A stretch of DNA of 64,000 nucleotides from assembly GCA_037576195.1 (NCBI GenBank), contig CM075102.1, positions 7,812,001 to 7,876,000 of the forward strand, written 5' to 3'. The position numbers and the translations under genes are program-made. The stretch's first letter is position 1, and every line of letters starts with the position of its first letter. Positions 50,760 through 63,461 of the stretch are shown one piece after another. Origin of the DNA: Phytoseiulus persimilis. Its lineage: Eukaryota; Arthropoda; Arachnida; Mesostigmata; Phytoseiidae. The notes below the pieces were generated by a model. It searched no databases. It was not told the DNA's origin and saw only the letters and a list, made by a program, of their open reading frames with translations.

Positions 50760-53700
50760 ATGGACGTTTCGTCGATACAGGACATCCTCCAGGGTGCCGA
50801 AGTTCTCGTTGCGAAAATCCATGCGGACCAGGATCTTCCGCGTGTAGTGCGAAACATTCCCCAGCTCCTTGCCGAAGGTGAGTTCGATGGACAAAAGCAG
50901 AGTCCCCGTATCCCACGAAGCTATGTTAGTTACACTGTATTCAGAAATAAGCGTTTCTTTCCGACACACGATGTCAAAGTTTCGAAATCAGGTCAGCGTC
51001 ATGTTTTATCTTCGTTCGAAACACCAGGTGAGCAACTCCGGAGTCGGGTGACCGAGGACGCTCCCAGTAGGGAACAAGCTGATGTCCACGCTTCCATCCT
51101 CCTCGGTTCCAGAGGGGTCGACCTGCCAAAACTTTCTCATCGAGTCGAAGGCTTACCCTCCACAATCGCCTTCGGTCCTCTCGAGACTATCCAGGTGAAT
51201 ATATCGCATGATCGAATCGAAGATCCAAATACAGGCGAGCTATGCAAGCTATCAATTCCGCGAGGGTCCTGAGCGCTGACTTCTCCACAGCCGACCGATA
51301 TCGAGGGTTTCTTACGGAACGAGCGACAGACCAGCCTTTTGGCCGTCATTGCCGATACTGCCAAGGCTACACAGGAGGAGCTCGATACTTTCGTGATTCA
51401 AGCACAGAAAGAAAGGTATCCAGCTCTACTCAGCGTCGTTTATACTCCCGCCTGACTCTAGGGATCGGCGCAAAATCGCGTTCATGGATGACACCGTGTG
51501 CTTTTCAGATGGGAAGCCGAGAAGCGCAAGATCATCGCTTGTCTCGAGCACTGTGCCGACACGACGGCTGAACAACGTCAACAGAGCTTCATCGACACAT
51601 TGAACTACACAATGAACAGTTCCACAAGCTACAGGCCAAGGGACTCATCGATTCTGACCGCCCCCGGAGCCCCGGCGAAAGCACGCCTCTCTCCCGAGGA
51701 GCTGCAGTATTCCAAAGCACTCACAGATCACAACACCGCGACAGTAACAGGGGCTCTGGATTCGATGGCTATATTGAAGAACATGACGCAGGTAGCTGAA
51801 CAACTGGAGTTGCGAGACGTCGCTTCTCTGTGGCAGTTGCTCCAAAGCATGCAGAGCCGATACAGCGTTGGGGACGATAACAGACTCGCGCTCGCTATGG
51901 GCGCGCGACGTTTCCTCGAGACCAAGCATTTGTCCGATCTGCGGGCCACGGTTCATGGAAATCTCAACAAAGCCTTCCTGGGTGGAGCGCCGAGCGTGAG
52001 TCACCTCATCCGCGCCTACCTGAACGTGAGACCAGTTCCTCCGAGTGAGTAGGAAGATCCACGCCTAACATGTATGCATGTTTTGAGCTCCGACTTCATC
52101 ACTAGAGAGCTCAGCGAGGGGGGGGGGGCTCCGGAAAAATCGGAGGGTCGACCGAAGAAAAAAAAAATTCGGCGAAAAAAAGAGCGCCTCTCTTTTTTTG
52201 GATTCTTTTTTTGCAAAACCTTTCTTGCAAAAAATTCAGACTTCATAGTCGACTCGAGGAAATCAGAGCATTATTTTCGGGATGTTGGAGTATATGAGTG
52301 GACGTTGTTGGTCATGATCAGACCTCTAACTCCTCGCAACCGTCACCGATCCTCCTATCGGTTCTCATCGAATCCAAGGATGAATATAGCTCGAAATCAC
52401 GGGCTCGTGTTGGTTCACTGAATCCATACTTCAGTGTCATTCGGCACTCAGGAGTCCACACGGTTTCGGGCAGTGAACTCACGATCTTTTCTCTCCCTGT
52501 GCAGCTAACCCGGGGGAGCCGATGGTGGAGGGACATCCTGCGTGGGCGATGATTTATCATGCACTAAGGTGCGGCGACTTTGGTTGCGCTCGCGAAATCG
52601 CCATGAAGTCGTCGATGTTCGATCTGGCGGGCAAATTCGAAGAGTGCCAACGGGACTCCCATCGTCGTCTCAGCGATGACAGCATCAAGGAACTCCGACT
52701 CAAGTGAGAGCAAGACTTAGATCTCTCGTCATTTTCCCTGGCACCTCCGCCCCTCCTGCGAAACATCGGCAAAGGCTTGCATGTGAGCCGCGCCTTCGTT
52801 ATGTGCGGACTAATGACGGAGCCTCTTTCGTAGATTCGCCAGAGATCTCAGCGGCGAAGCCTCCCACCCGTACCAGCGAGTAGTCTTCGGCGTTTTGGCC
52901 GGGTGTGAGGTTCCGATGGATCGCAACGCCGTCGCATCCGAAATAGAAGGTTACCTCTGGATCAAGCTCTGCCAAGTTATTTCCTCATCGTCGATGCCCC
53001 AAGATAGCAACACCATCACGTTGCGAGATTTGCAATACCACCTGACCGAGCATTACGGAGAGGTACCCCGTTATTATTCTGTTCGATCACTCCTAGTGTG
53101 CGCTCATCTCGAACGTATCCTTGTTCACCTCTTCAGTATTTGGGCCCACTTCTCAAAATGCGCACTCCTCGATTCCAGACGCATTTCGACGCTTACCAAA
53201 GACCTATCCAGTACGCATACGTCCTCCTGCTGTCCGCGCAGTTTGAGCTCGCTGTGGAGTTCCTGTATCGTTTCGATGCGCACAAGGTGAGTCCATCTCA
53301 CAGTCGGACGCATCCTAGTCGAAGTGCTGAACCAAAGCGAGTTCCGGATTCAGCTCAGAAGTAAAAACCGCGTTTTCAGTGTCACGCCGTGCACATCGCC
53401 ATCGCTCTGAGCCAACTCGGTCTGATCAAACACGCGAAGAACGGACAGGACCCCCTCCTGGTGAAAGACAACTCGGGATCGTGAGTTCCTTCTAACGCTA
53501 GAACGAATCGTAGCGTACCGGGACTGATCGTTGATTGAACTTAGGCATCGGAAGAATGAACGATTCTTCGCGCAGGTATCTGAACTTCCCCCGACTCATC
53601 ACGTCGTACACACTTCGCTTTGAGCACGTCGAGCCGGAACTCGCCCTGGAATACTATTTCACTCTGAAGGACAAGTACGAATCGGTCTGGATACAGTGCG

Positions 53701-55430
53701 TCAAAGAACTGGTTTTGGAAACGAAGGAGTTCACGAAAATGCTCGGTAAGCAGGGCTGCACTGATGCGGAATCTTCGTTTCACGCGACATCCATTGAAAG
53801 GTTCCGCGTCGCTCTGCGGTGACTCATCTGACTTGAGATTGCATTCTCCTGCCTAGGCAAGCGCAGTCCGGACGGCGAAATCCAGAAGGGGGCTATCGAC
53901 AAATTCGTTCTGGATCGGAGAGAAATCGTCACGATCGTCGCGGAGGCTGCAGAGGCTCGGGGTCTGAACGACGAGGCTGTCGGTCTTTACGACCTAGGTG
54001 GACAGAAGGAGAGATGCGTAGAACTTCTAACGAAATTGTTGGCACTGCAGGTGAGTGTTCCACCAGGCGTGTGGATGTACCAGCTTCCTCCTCGGCACGC
54101 GATCGTGCGCTGGGATGGGTTTTACTGTGAACTCGAATAAAGTTCGAGATTTTCATGTCTCCACCTTTCTCCATGCGGATTTGCAGTGATTTCGGTGCAA
54201 TGAAGTCTCACCCGAGGACAGCTAAATGGTTCTCTCAACTCATTCTCCACAGGTAACCCAGGCCGGCCCCGAGGGAAGCAGACGTCATCAGCTACAGAAA
54301 ATGGCGACTCAACTTGCCACATTGTGAGTGATTTTACCGCGAATGAGCGTCGTTGCGTTTGACGGTCGGCTGTTGCGGTCGCGCTGTCGACCTCTCGTTG
54401 GTGGCTCGCGGAACGGTATCCAAACGGTTGTTAAAAGGATTCCGAATCATTTTTCAGCCATCAAACACCTTGCCTGCTTTTATTGATTGACCTGATGACA
54501 TTCTACGACTTATATTACAACAAGAAGAATGAGGAAGCTCTGGAGCTCCTGCGCAGACTGCGCATAGTTCCTCTGTCGGCCAACGAGGTGGACAGCATGG
54601 TGGACACCTTCTGCGGTTTCAGCGAACAAGTTCGACGGGTGAGCACTTTCGTCTGATTCTCACGAAACTGATGACGACCGAGCTCAACGAAGTCTTTATC
54701 TATTGAAAGAGAATGACTCGCATCTTTACAGCTCCTCCTCATTTCTTGGGTCTCTCGCAGGTGATTCCGGACGTTTTAGTGACAGTCATGAACATCCTCA
54801 CCGAGCAGTACAAAGCCATAAGACGACCTGCGCAGAGATCTTCGATAAGTCTCATCCCCCTATTGGGAGGTAAGAATTCGCTGTTTTCAGAAGCCGCCAT
54901 AGGCACGCTCCTTCTTCGTCATTTCGGTCCGTCTAGAACGAAGCTTTCACAACGGGATCGGTACCGACTCCCGGGGGTGGGTGGCTGACCGCCAGGAGGT
55001 TGTCGATGTCCGGCTCGAAGACTACCGCACAGCAATAAAACCAGCTCCGGTAGAGGTTGCACGATGGAAACTAGGAAACAGTGATCTGGAAGGTTTTTTC
55101 GATTTCCAGGCGGATCCGAGAAGAAGTTGGAGCTCATAAAAACTCAAGCGAACGCCATCATCAAGTATGCCGGAATGGTACGTAACACAAATTCATGTCT
55201 CGTGCGATCAGCGTCACCGATTTGAGACGAGAAGTTGATGGAATCTTCGCAACACGAACATGGGAAGCTCAACCCAGGGCGTTTTAATGTAGTTCTCAGC
55301 CTCCATCTCCAGTGGCGGATTTAAAACGGAAGGAATTAACCGATGAATGTTCCGTTACTTTCAGGTCCCCTACCGGCTGCCAGCTGCAGTGAACGCCAGA
55401 TTGGTGCAGATGGAGGCGAGTATGGCCTGA
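50760..55430 (+). CDS. Nup93: Nucleoporin Nup93, 15 exons
   Basis: Exons 50760-50877, 51028-51194, 51291-51415, 51509-52044, 52505-52703, 52834-53062, 53137-53286, 53380-53480, 53576-53745, 53857-54050, 54253-54323, 54458-54638, 54761-54869, 55110-55177, 55365-55430 join in phase to 827 aa (human 819). Similarity to vertebrate Nup93 is end to end: the N-terminal coiled region with SILLGSRG and TDIEGFLRNER, then EGHPAWAMIYHALRCGD, the all-helical Nic96 domain (IEGYLWIKL, AYVLLLSAQFELAV, CHAVHIAIAL, IQCVKELVLETKEF), and the C-terminal VPYRLPAAVNARLVQME. Nup93 is a scaffold of the nuclear pore inner ring. It links Nup205/188 and Nup155 and, through its N-terminus, the Nup62 channel complex. Introns are short (75-460 bp). 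Intron 4 has simple-sequence runs. I see no break or missing segment. Confidence 0.97.
52118..52235. repeat. Simple-sequence run in Nup93 intron 4
   Basis: A poly-G run (52118-52128) is followed by A-rich and T-rich runs, including AAAAAAAGAGCGCCTCTC and T-tracts that could pair with the A-tracts as a hairpin. It lies wholly inside an intron. Confidence 0.7.
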
Positions 55431-56734
55431 TTCCTGCGAGAACGATAGAAGCTCCCATCTTCGAGCGAAGTTCGAATCGCAACGTTGGCGGCGTTGGGGT
55501 TTCGGATCAGGCCAGAGCTGGGCCCATTTACGGACTTACGGCCAAGCCGTGGCTGCCTGTCTGTCTGAATGTTGAGGCATGAATAAATGAAAATCGATGT
55601 GTTTTGTACCTCTGACGCTCTGTTCCCCGTTTGCGCCGAGTCCGATATTCCTGAACTCCTTGTTCTTCTCGCGTCCGTGTCGCCCGTTCTCAGACTCCTT
55701 TCTCATCTGACGACTGAGCCCCCGCACCAGGCCCGGCCGTGCTCCTGATATTTCATCATTCAATGCCACGAGTCACCAGTTTTCTACGAACTTCCCCAGC
55801 GCTCCGGAGTGATCCGCTAGGTCGCATGTGATTTCAGTTGGGTTTCGCTGTGTTTGGATGCTCGCTGAACCCGCGACTCGCTTGAATGTCAGTTCGCAAT
55901 AACGGCTGGTCATGCTTGCCGCAGGGGGGTTCCTCATTAACCCGCCGAGGCGGTTCATTACGACAGGCATTGTTGTCCTTCTTGCCCGCGAAAAACCCAA
56001 CGCTTTCGTTGGTGAATAATGTCCAGGGCTTAGGGCCGACAACGAGGATTACCGGCTCTACTGTTGCAACGAGAGACTTCTGACTTCCTGCGTGGCAGCG
56101 TTTGGATACGGGAGTGGAAACACTTAATTAGGCATTCATCCGGTCCCTCTGAGCAGCTCATGGAGGATACACACGAAAGAGATCTCGCAAGATAGGATCC
56201 ACTCGAGAGTTCTACATAATAGATCGAAGTTCGAGTCACTCGAGTCCTGCCGACGTCCTCCGGCCGCTCGGAGCGCGAGGGACTCAGAACCCATGAAGGA
56301 ATGTTGACGATACGAGCAGAGGAGGAATTCTCTCTCATAAATGGAGGATGGGAGCAAAACGTCTCGAGTCGTTCATCTCCGTCATCCGTGGATGATTCAC
56401 TTTCCAGAATACCTGAAGAATATCCCGACGGGAGCAATGGGAAAATTTCGCCTGTATCGGTGACACGGGTATGAATACCGGGCCGGTAAGCTTCTCCGCA
56501 CCTTTCTCGAGGGGAGTCTGAATGATGACGACGAATGAAGGCTTTATCGGTTTGACGATTCCATTTCAATATGAAAGCATCTGAATTAGGAGAACGGGTA
56601 GACTGCACCGTTCCGCGGGCAACGGGCCCAACTCGACAAGAGGACTTCCGAAGGTCGGGGAAGAGGTGAGGAAAGGGAAAACTCTTCGTAGAACTTCGGC
56701 TCTTCTCACGCACGGCGTCGAGCCTCAGTCATTT
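55431..56734. other. Intergenic region between the Nup93 and MOXD genes
   Basis: The first ~180 bases should be Nup93 3' untranslated region. The rest is presumably promoter of the monooxygenase gene. The 227-codon open frame on the - strand (56030-56713) has no family similarity and is probably a product of the stop-poor composition. Confidence 0.5.
55582..55587 (+). terminator. Polyadenylation signal AATAAA of Nup93
   Basis: AATAAA lies 152 bases past the stop codon, a normal distance for a short 3' untranslated region, and is followed by TG/GT-rich sequence. Confidence 0.6.
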
Positions 56735-59700
56735 ATGCTGTGTTTGAGACTTCTTGTCGTGCTCGGCCTCTGGGCCACGGCCTGGGGTAAGTGAGAAACC
56801 CTGGATTCCAGAATCCATTCTGCGCCCCGCACTTTTCCAAGAAACTGAAAAGAATTCCTCCTCCGAGAGTATCACGCGCCGTTTTCTATCGGAGTGACTG
56901 GAAGGAATCCGAAAGTCATTGAGTTGTGCTCAGTCTGGTTCTTCGCAAAGTGCGCCACACTCCGTAAGAATGACCGAGTTTGTGTCGTATCTCGCAGGGC
57001 TGCCGCGAAAGCTTCAAGAGGCCGAAGGGACCCATGGGCAGACTTCCCCGGTATCATCCCTGCAGCTGGATTCCGTTGGCGATTTCAATCTGTTCTGGCA
57101 GGTAGACTACACAGCGCGAGTGGTCACGTTTGAACTCAAACTCCGGCTGCATCCGAACGGTTGGTTCGCGTTCGGCTTCTCTGACAGAGGCAACTTGACT
57201 GGAGCTGATCTCTGTATCCTCTGGGTGGACCGGAAAGGAGACCATCACTTTGAGGTGAATTTCCATCAAGTGCATGCATGACTCGCCCGACTCTCAACAG
57301 TTTACGGCTCAGAGCAACCTTGGTAGGGACGAGCCTTTCCTGGTCGCATGTCCTGGCGGTGCGGCCACCGGCTCGCTAGTGTCGAAGGAGGGACGACTAC
57401 CAAAATTCGTGAAGGATCAGGGAAGGCCGAGAGGGGAAACTCGGACAGATCGCACGCGTTTCCCGGCCCCGAGTCGTCCGCTGCACGGGATGGTTAGCGT
57501 ATGATGCCGAAACACCGTTCACGGGGGAATTTTCGACAATAATTGTGCAAATTCGACCCTTCTGCATCGCGACGGCGGCAGAGCCATTGTCGGCAATCGT
57601 CGACGGATTCCGGAGCCCGTCTACTCGCAATGAAAACACCTACTCCTGAGCGCGCTTGAGCGGAGGATTCACGGACTGCGAGTGGATCTTAGAAAACTCT
57701 GGGATCACTCCAGCATCCATAGCGGCTGTTTTTGACTGGGCTTCCGGCGCACGAGATAAGTTCTCGGGATGGGGAGTGCGAAGTCGGGAATTGGAGGAGA
57801 CAGGGAGAATTGCTTACGGCTCGGCGTACCGCTTTTAGATCGACGGCGTAATCAAGCCTGGAAGACATTCGTAGCCGCTCCCCGCGGATCGGGGTAGATC
57901 ATCAGAAGGGTTCATTCGAACTCCTGCTGCGAATGAGTGAGAACGCGGAGAGATAGAAAGAACAGCGTGGAAACTCCTACTTCATGAGCGCCATTCATAC
58001 GGCAGGAAGCACATATTAAATTCCTCGCACCTCCCTTATTGCTCCAGCAGCCCGCGTCAGACTTTCTGATCGATGTCATCACTTTATGAAAGCAGCTGTA
58101 CCGGGAGAAAGTCCACCTCAACCACGAAGAAACCTCACCTGGTCGATAAAGTGTGCAATCAACGCCAACTGACGTCAGCGCGGCAGTGATTTCAATTCTA
58201 TTGTCCCTCTTTTCCGGGAGTTTATCCACCAATAATGGGAAGCAAAGGGACCGAGTAATCGGGTCCCTCGGACAGTGTTTCGACGAACCTCCACATTTTT
58301 TCCGGGAAATTGATCGTCTCCCTCAGTCAACGCTATCCTTTCAGGATGGTCACACGAACTCGGAGGGATTCCTCTATGTTGAGGAGCAACAACACTGTCG
58401 CCTGGATTCGCTGAAGCGGAAAGGATCCTCTTTGAGGTAATCTGCGTCCTCATACCTCGGGAGGCCACGAAACATCGACACACCTTGTTTGCACCCTCTG
58501 AATAGTGTCTGACAAGCTCACAAAAAGATTTGGAAGCGTCACGCCACGAGTTCAACTCAGTACCGTAGTTTCTATCCGTTTAGATTCTTGTTCTCGAGGA
58601 GTTTCGACACGTGCGACGAGAGGGACTACAAAATTGAGCAAGGAACGGTTCATGTGGTCTTCGCGTCAGGACCAGGACCCTTGAAAAGGGCAGATGGACT
58701 CAGAGTGACCAGGGCGATTCACAAAGGTTTCCAACGAACCACGATTCTAAAAACCGCAGTGCTTGATGAGGACGAATCACTGCCTGAAGACGTGAAAACC
58801 CATGCTTTCACCAACGATCAGGTATTTTCTCGTGCAGCGGAGAGATTGCTAGATGCATGGACAGCTCCGAACGTCCCCGGCTCGAGGAAGCAGAGTGCGC
58901 ATCCTCGGAGTTCACCGAAACTTTCGCGATTTCTTCGTGTTTGGTTCAGTTCTTGAGGAAGAACCCCAGTTTCCTGCAGATCTAGTCTGTAGCGATCCGA
59001 CGCCTCGGGTTGTTAGTGGTATTCATCGATCTCAACCAGTTCAACTTCAGATACCGCATTTCTTCTAATTAAAGGGCATTTCCCCATTTTTCTAAATTCC
59101 CCCGAGGGGAGCTCGTGTATTGGAGAGCAGCCGGGTTATAGAGCAAGCTCCTCTCGAACTTGCGAGCATATCTGTCTAGTGGAGCATGACCCTCGAAGAA
59201 AAACAGCATGCTAAGGAAGGAAGAGCCCGAAAAATGGAATCGCTCCCCCGAAGATCGGGCACGAGCGGAACAACCGAAAAAATTGATCTCCACCACGTGT
59301 CCGAATTAGAGGAGCACCGGCACTTGCGAAGCCTGCAAAGCAGTGTCACGACGCCAACCGTACGAGAAACGCGTTCTGTCGTACCAATACACCAACGGTT
59401 TACATCTGGTTCCAGGTCCCCGTGCCGAGACGCGAAACCACCTATTGGTGTAAACTGTTCCGTCTTCCTCCGGAGTTCCGTCGCAAACAACACATAGTCC
59501 AGTATGAAGCAGTCATCTCGCCAGACAGCGAAGCTGTTGCCCACCACATGGAACTTTTTCATTGCGAAGTGGACGTGCGAGAAGTGCTCCCTGATTGGAA
59601 CGATGACTGCTACAGCCCGCAAAAACCTCCCATTCTGGAAAAATGCAAACATGTCATAGCTGCTTGGGCAATGGGTGCACCCGTGAGTTTCGAGCAATTC

Positions 59701-61602
59701 AGCGGTGAAAAATTTCGGCTATTACAAGCGCCTCTCAGGAAGGAGCTCAGAGTCTTACAGGATTCTCGATTCCTCGTTTTTGAGTACCTCAAGGCGCTTG
59801 TGAGGGAGAAATATAAGATATGAGCTAAAGGCGGGGACGTTCTCTGCAGCCTTTGCGCTATCCGAAAGTGGCCGGTCTACCGGCAGGTGGCCGAAATTAT
59901 TCATCCTACGTCATGCTGGAGGTTCATTTCAACAACCCGGATCTCAGGGCTGGTAGGGCCTAAATCGTTCTCGAGCCAACTCGACTTCTCAACGTGCTTG
60001 ACCGGAAAATATCATTCCCGCAGTCAGGCAGCTTTTTAGGGCTTTTTGCGTTACAGATGTCATCGACAGCTCAGGAGTGCTGCTTCACTACACGGATCGA
60101 CTGCGACAATACGATATCGGGATTCTCGAGGTCGGCTTGGAATATACGGATAAAATGGCCATACCACCGCGGCAAACCGCGTTCGACCTCAAAGGCTACT
60201 GCATCTCGGAATGCACTCGAGCGGTGAGTGAGCAAGACTCCGTCGCATGTTTTCTGGCTTCCGAAGGTACGGTATTTTCCGCGAGCCACCGATGATGTGG
60301 AACATCGGCAAGCGTGCCCGACCACTCTGATCTGAGTCTCTCCAGAATAAGGAGACGCAACTTTCTTACCGTGAGCTCTTGCCGATCAATGCGAAACCTT
60401 CTGAATTCGATCTAATCGTGAGGTGGGATTCAAAGTGATTCAAATGGTCTGGAGATCGAGCAGAGTAAAAATTCTCCTCGAAGAACTTCAGCGATTATCT
60501 CAGCCCTGCTTCTCCCCTTGAAGTTTGGAAAACGCTCCCGATTTTGGTGATCCTTCAGAAGGAATTCTCATCCCGTTTACATAGAAATCATAATTCATGC
60601 CGCACGGAATCGGTTGCACGGAGGTTGTCAGGTGGCGATCAGAGCCACTGGAGCGCGCCGGGCGTTCGCTGTGGTCGACTCGCTCATGTTCGTAACTCGG
60701 ATTCTTTCACTATATACAATAAACGAGCCGTTCTCGGATCCCGCTCTTCCTTGAAACTGCCACAGGGTCTTCCACCGAACGGTATCAACATTGTAGCTGC
60801 CCAGTTGCATGCACACCTGGCCGCGGTCGCCATCTGGACAGAGCACTCGCGAGGAGGAGCGTCTCTCGGCGAAATCGCGAGGGACAACCACTTTTCCACC
60901 CACTTCCAAGAAATCAGGAGGCTGCCTCGAGAGATCAACATACGTCCGGTGAATATCACGCCTCACGCCTTTCTAAAACGGAGAAGGCCGGTCATCTCAT
61001 TAAACACTGCCACGCAGTAACTGAACGCCGGGTCGTTACGATCCACAGGGAGATGCTGTGACAGTGACATGTCGCTACAACACCGCCGACAGACCGAACA
61101 TCACACTGGGCGGCTTCGGGATCCATGAAGAGATGTGCGTCTCTTATATGCACTATTACCCACTCACGAAGCTGGAAGTGTGCAAAAGCTCTGTGGACTC
61201 CTTCAGCTTGCACTCGTATTTCGATTACATGAGAACGTAAGTTTCTTGAGATCTTTCGCGGCATTATTTCTGCCGGAGCGATTGTCAACCGCAACTGGGA
61301 GGAAGGGAAGATTTTTCGAGAGAAATGACCCCCACAGAACCCACCACGAAAGAACATCGCCCCGATACGGCATCAGCGATAATTACAAGTCGATCGTATG
61401 GAGTCCGTACAACGTGAAGCTCCTGGATGAATTCTACGCGCAGATGCCCCTTTCGATGCAGTGCAACCGGTCGGATGGAGACCGTTTCCCCGGCAACTGG
61501 GAGGGTATGCCAACCACAAACATTCTGTACCCCCTGACTCCGGCGGAAAGAACTCCGAGTTGCGCTGACCAAGAACAAGACCTGGATATGGATCGGAAGT
61601 GA
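56735..61602 (+). CDS. MOXD-type copper monooxygenase (dopamine beta-hydroxylase-like), 10 exons
   Basis: Exons 56735-56786, 56998-57254, 58345-58436, 58584-58821, 59416-59682, 59850-59952, 60057-60223, 60766-60948, 61049-61236, 61377-61602 join in phase to 590 aa (human MOXD1 613). A signal peptide (MLCLRLLVVLGLWATAWG) is followed by a DOMON domain (about 30-160, with ADLCILWVD and RSFDTCDERDY). Then come the two copper type II monooxygenase domains. Ligands are in place: His256-His257 (VAHHMELFHC) and His328 (MLEVHFNNP) for CuH; His407 and His409 (QLHAHL) and Met482 (EEMC) for CuM. It is secreted or lumenal, probably ascorbate- and O2-dependent. The substrate is unknown; MOXD proteins are not established dopamine hydroxylases. 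The chain ends shortly after GNWEGMP without a membrane anchor. The absence of a C-terminal transmembrane or GPI segment is clear only if the stop at 61602 is the real one. Confidence 0.95.
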
Positions 61603-63125
61603 ATCGGAGACTGACGTTCAGAGTAGTGAACCTCCGAAACTCAAAAGCACCACGCCTGAAGTCATGGCGGAAGGACGACGGAGATTCAGACTTTCTGCGT
61701 TGCCGTGGGTGGAACCGACGAAGATTTCTCTTTGGCTTCTCGGGACGGGTCCAGCGTGACGAGGCGAATCTGCATGTGTGGTCGGCTTTCTTTCATTACC
61801 TCACTTCGGATTGAGTGGGACCGTAGGAATAATTGTCTTGAAGCCATGACGGAAGAAAACCCGCATGACTAGGAGAAATACAGGTGGGAATACAGGCGAG
61901 GTTCATCGGGGAACGCTCGGTTCTCCGATTGAAGGGACTCGGAAAAAAAATTGCCCGGGGTGATCGATTCCGGTCGATTACCTCAAGTAGTTCCATAACT
62001 GTACCTTGGAAGAGACTTATATAGAGCTAATTAGAGAATAACCCACATGTCTGAGTCGGCTATTGAAATATCATGATTATCATTGGTACGTTAGTGATAG
62101 ACTGGCAACGGTGAAGGCCAAAGCTTGTTTCTGCTCAGCATCGACCCATAACCCCTAATATCTCCGAATATAACCTCTATCATGAATCAACGTTTGCGGT
62201 CCACTCTGAAGTGACCAGTTGAAACTATCGCTCTAAGAAGTATTCGATGAAACGCGGTGGCGGAGTCATCGCGAATAAAGAGAGACATACTTGCTAGGGA
62301 ACCTCCGATGTCGGTGATACGCTTCACTACATATCTAGACTGTAGATTCCGCACCCGTAACCCGTGAGGAATATAATTCAACCTTTTGGACTCGATCCAT
62401 TCGACTCCAACGCTTTACTCGAGCATTATAGTGAAGAGGGAGCAGTGTAGTGCATCGCCATGAATACAGCACGTTCTATGCAATCACCAGAAGCAATGCT
62501 TTGTTGTCCCGATGATGTGGAAACGAGGATCAGAGTTAAACGTAGGTGGCAGAAGGCAGTGTCGGATCAGGATTTACTCAAGGGGGCGGGGGTGGTCATG
62601 AATTTATGACGGGACCTCTGATATTTTCCCCTTGCTTCCGGAGGTCAATTATGTTCCGATTTTAGGGAATGAGGGAGCGTCAGAGCGCTGCAGGGGGAAG
62701 CTTGATTGGAATGTTCAGCGAGGTGCTTTTCAGAAATCTTTCGAGCGCTCTCCAGCCTCCCCGTTGATTCCAGGACTTGCTCAGACGATGAGATGTCAGC
62801 CTTGTTGATGACTGCCGTGTTCACACGGGTCTCACGACGTCTCGTGCCAATTCTGCGATGAGTTTCCCCATGGTGCTTCCCTATAGCTCTCGTTCCTGTA
62901 TTTCGCCATAACCCTGGCCCGCTGATCCCTCCTGGAACCCAGTAGCCCTCTACTGAAATTCAGTTCGAAAACACGGTATTTTTCGGTTAGGCGGGTTTCG
63001 AATGAAAACAACAAAACACGAAACGCCGGCATGCCGAGTTGGCGAGTGGGAAAGGGAAATGAGAGAGGAGAGACTCCAGAGAGACTTACCAGGCACTGGA
63101 TTTTGCGTAGAGAATAAGTATGGGT
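61603..63125. other. Non-coding sequence downstream of the MOXD gene
   Basis: Should include the 3' untranslated region of the monooxygenase gene. Moderately AT-rich at 61980-62200. No coding frame is recognised. Confidence 0.5.
62274..62279 (+). terminator. Candidate polyadenylation signal AATAAA for the MOXD gene
   Basis: AATAAA 672 bases past the stop codon; the first canonical copy noticed downstream. Confidence 0.3.
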
Positions 63126-63461
63126 CTCACCCAATCCCCCGTACTGCCCTGAGGCCGCTTGCTGTCAGTCTGCTCGCGTCGCTTCGCTCGCTCGCCAGGA
63201 ACCTAACCTAACCTCACCCAATCCCCCGCACTGCCGTCAGGCCACTTGCTGTCAGTCTGCTCGCGTCGCTTCGCTCGCTCGCCAGGAACCTAACCTAACC
63301 TCACCCAATCCCCCCGCACTGCGATCAGGCCACTTGCTGTCAGTCTGCTCGCATCGCTCCGCTCGCTCGCCAGAAACCTAACCTAACCTCACTCAATCCC
63401 CCCGCATTGCCATCAGGCCGCTTGCTGTCAGACTGTTTGCTTGGCTCCGCGCGCTCGCCAG
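63126..63461. repeat. Tandem array of 87-88-bp units carrying telomere-like CCTAA runs
   Basis: Units start at 63126, 63214, 63301 and 63389, each beginning TCACCCAATC (or TCACTCAATC). Each continues through a TTGCTGTCAG segment and a CGCTTCGCTCGCTCGCCAG segment. The first three units end with AACCTAACCTAACCT (63200-63214, 63287-63301, 63375-63389). That run is the complement of TTAGG, the common arthropod telomere unit. The fourth unit is partial and more diverged. Units 1 to 3 are nearly identical, implying recent duplication or homogenisation. Confidence 0.92.

Noticed and set aside
52045-52052. Apparent stop of Nup93 after PVPPSE
   Set aside because: GTGAGT at 52045 is a donor; joining to 52505 restores the conserved EGHPAWAMIYHALRCGD block.
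56030-56713. 227-codon minus-strand frame between Nup93 and the MOXD gene
   Set aside because: No family similarity, Ser/Arg-rich, and located in the expected promoter of the MOXD gene.
57255-57504. Continuation of the MOXD reading beyond exon 2 in nearby open frames
   Set aside because: The conserved DOMON continuation (DGHTNSEG...) is found at 58345-58436 and joins in phase, so the intervening frames are intronic.
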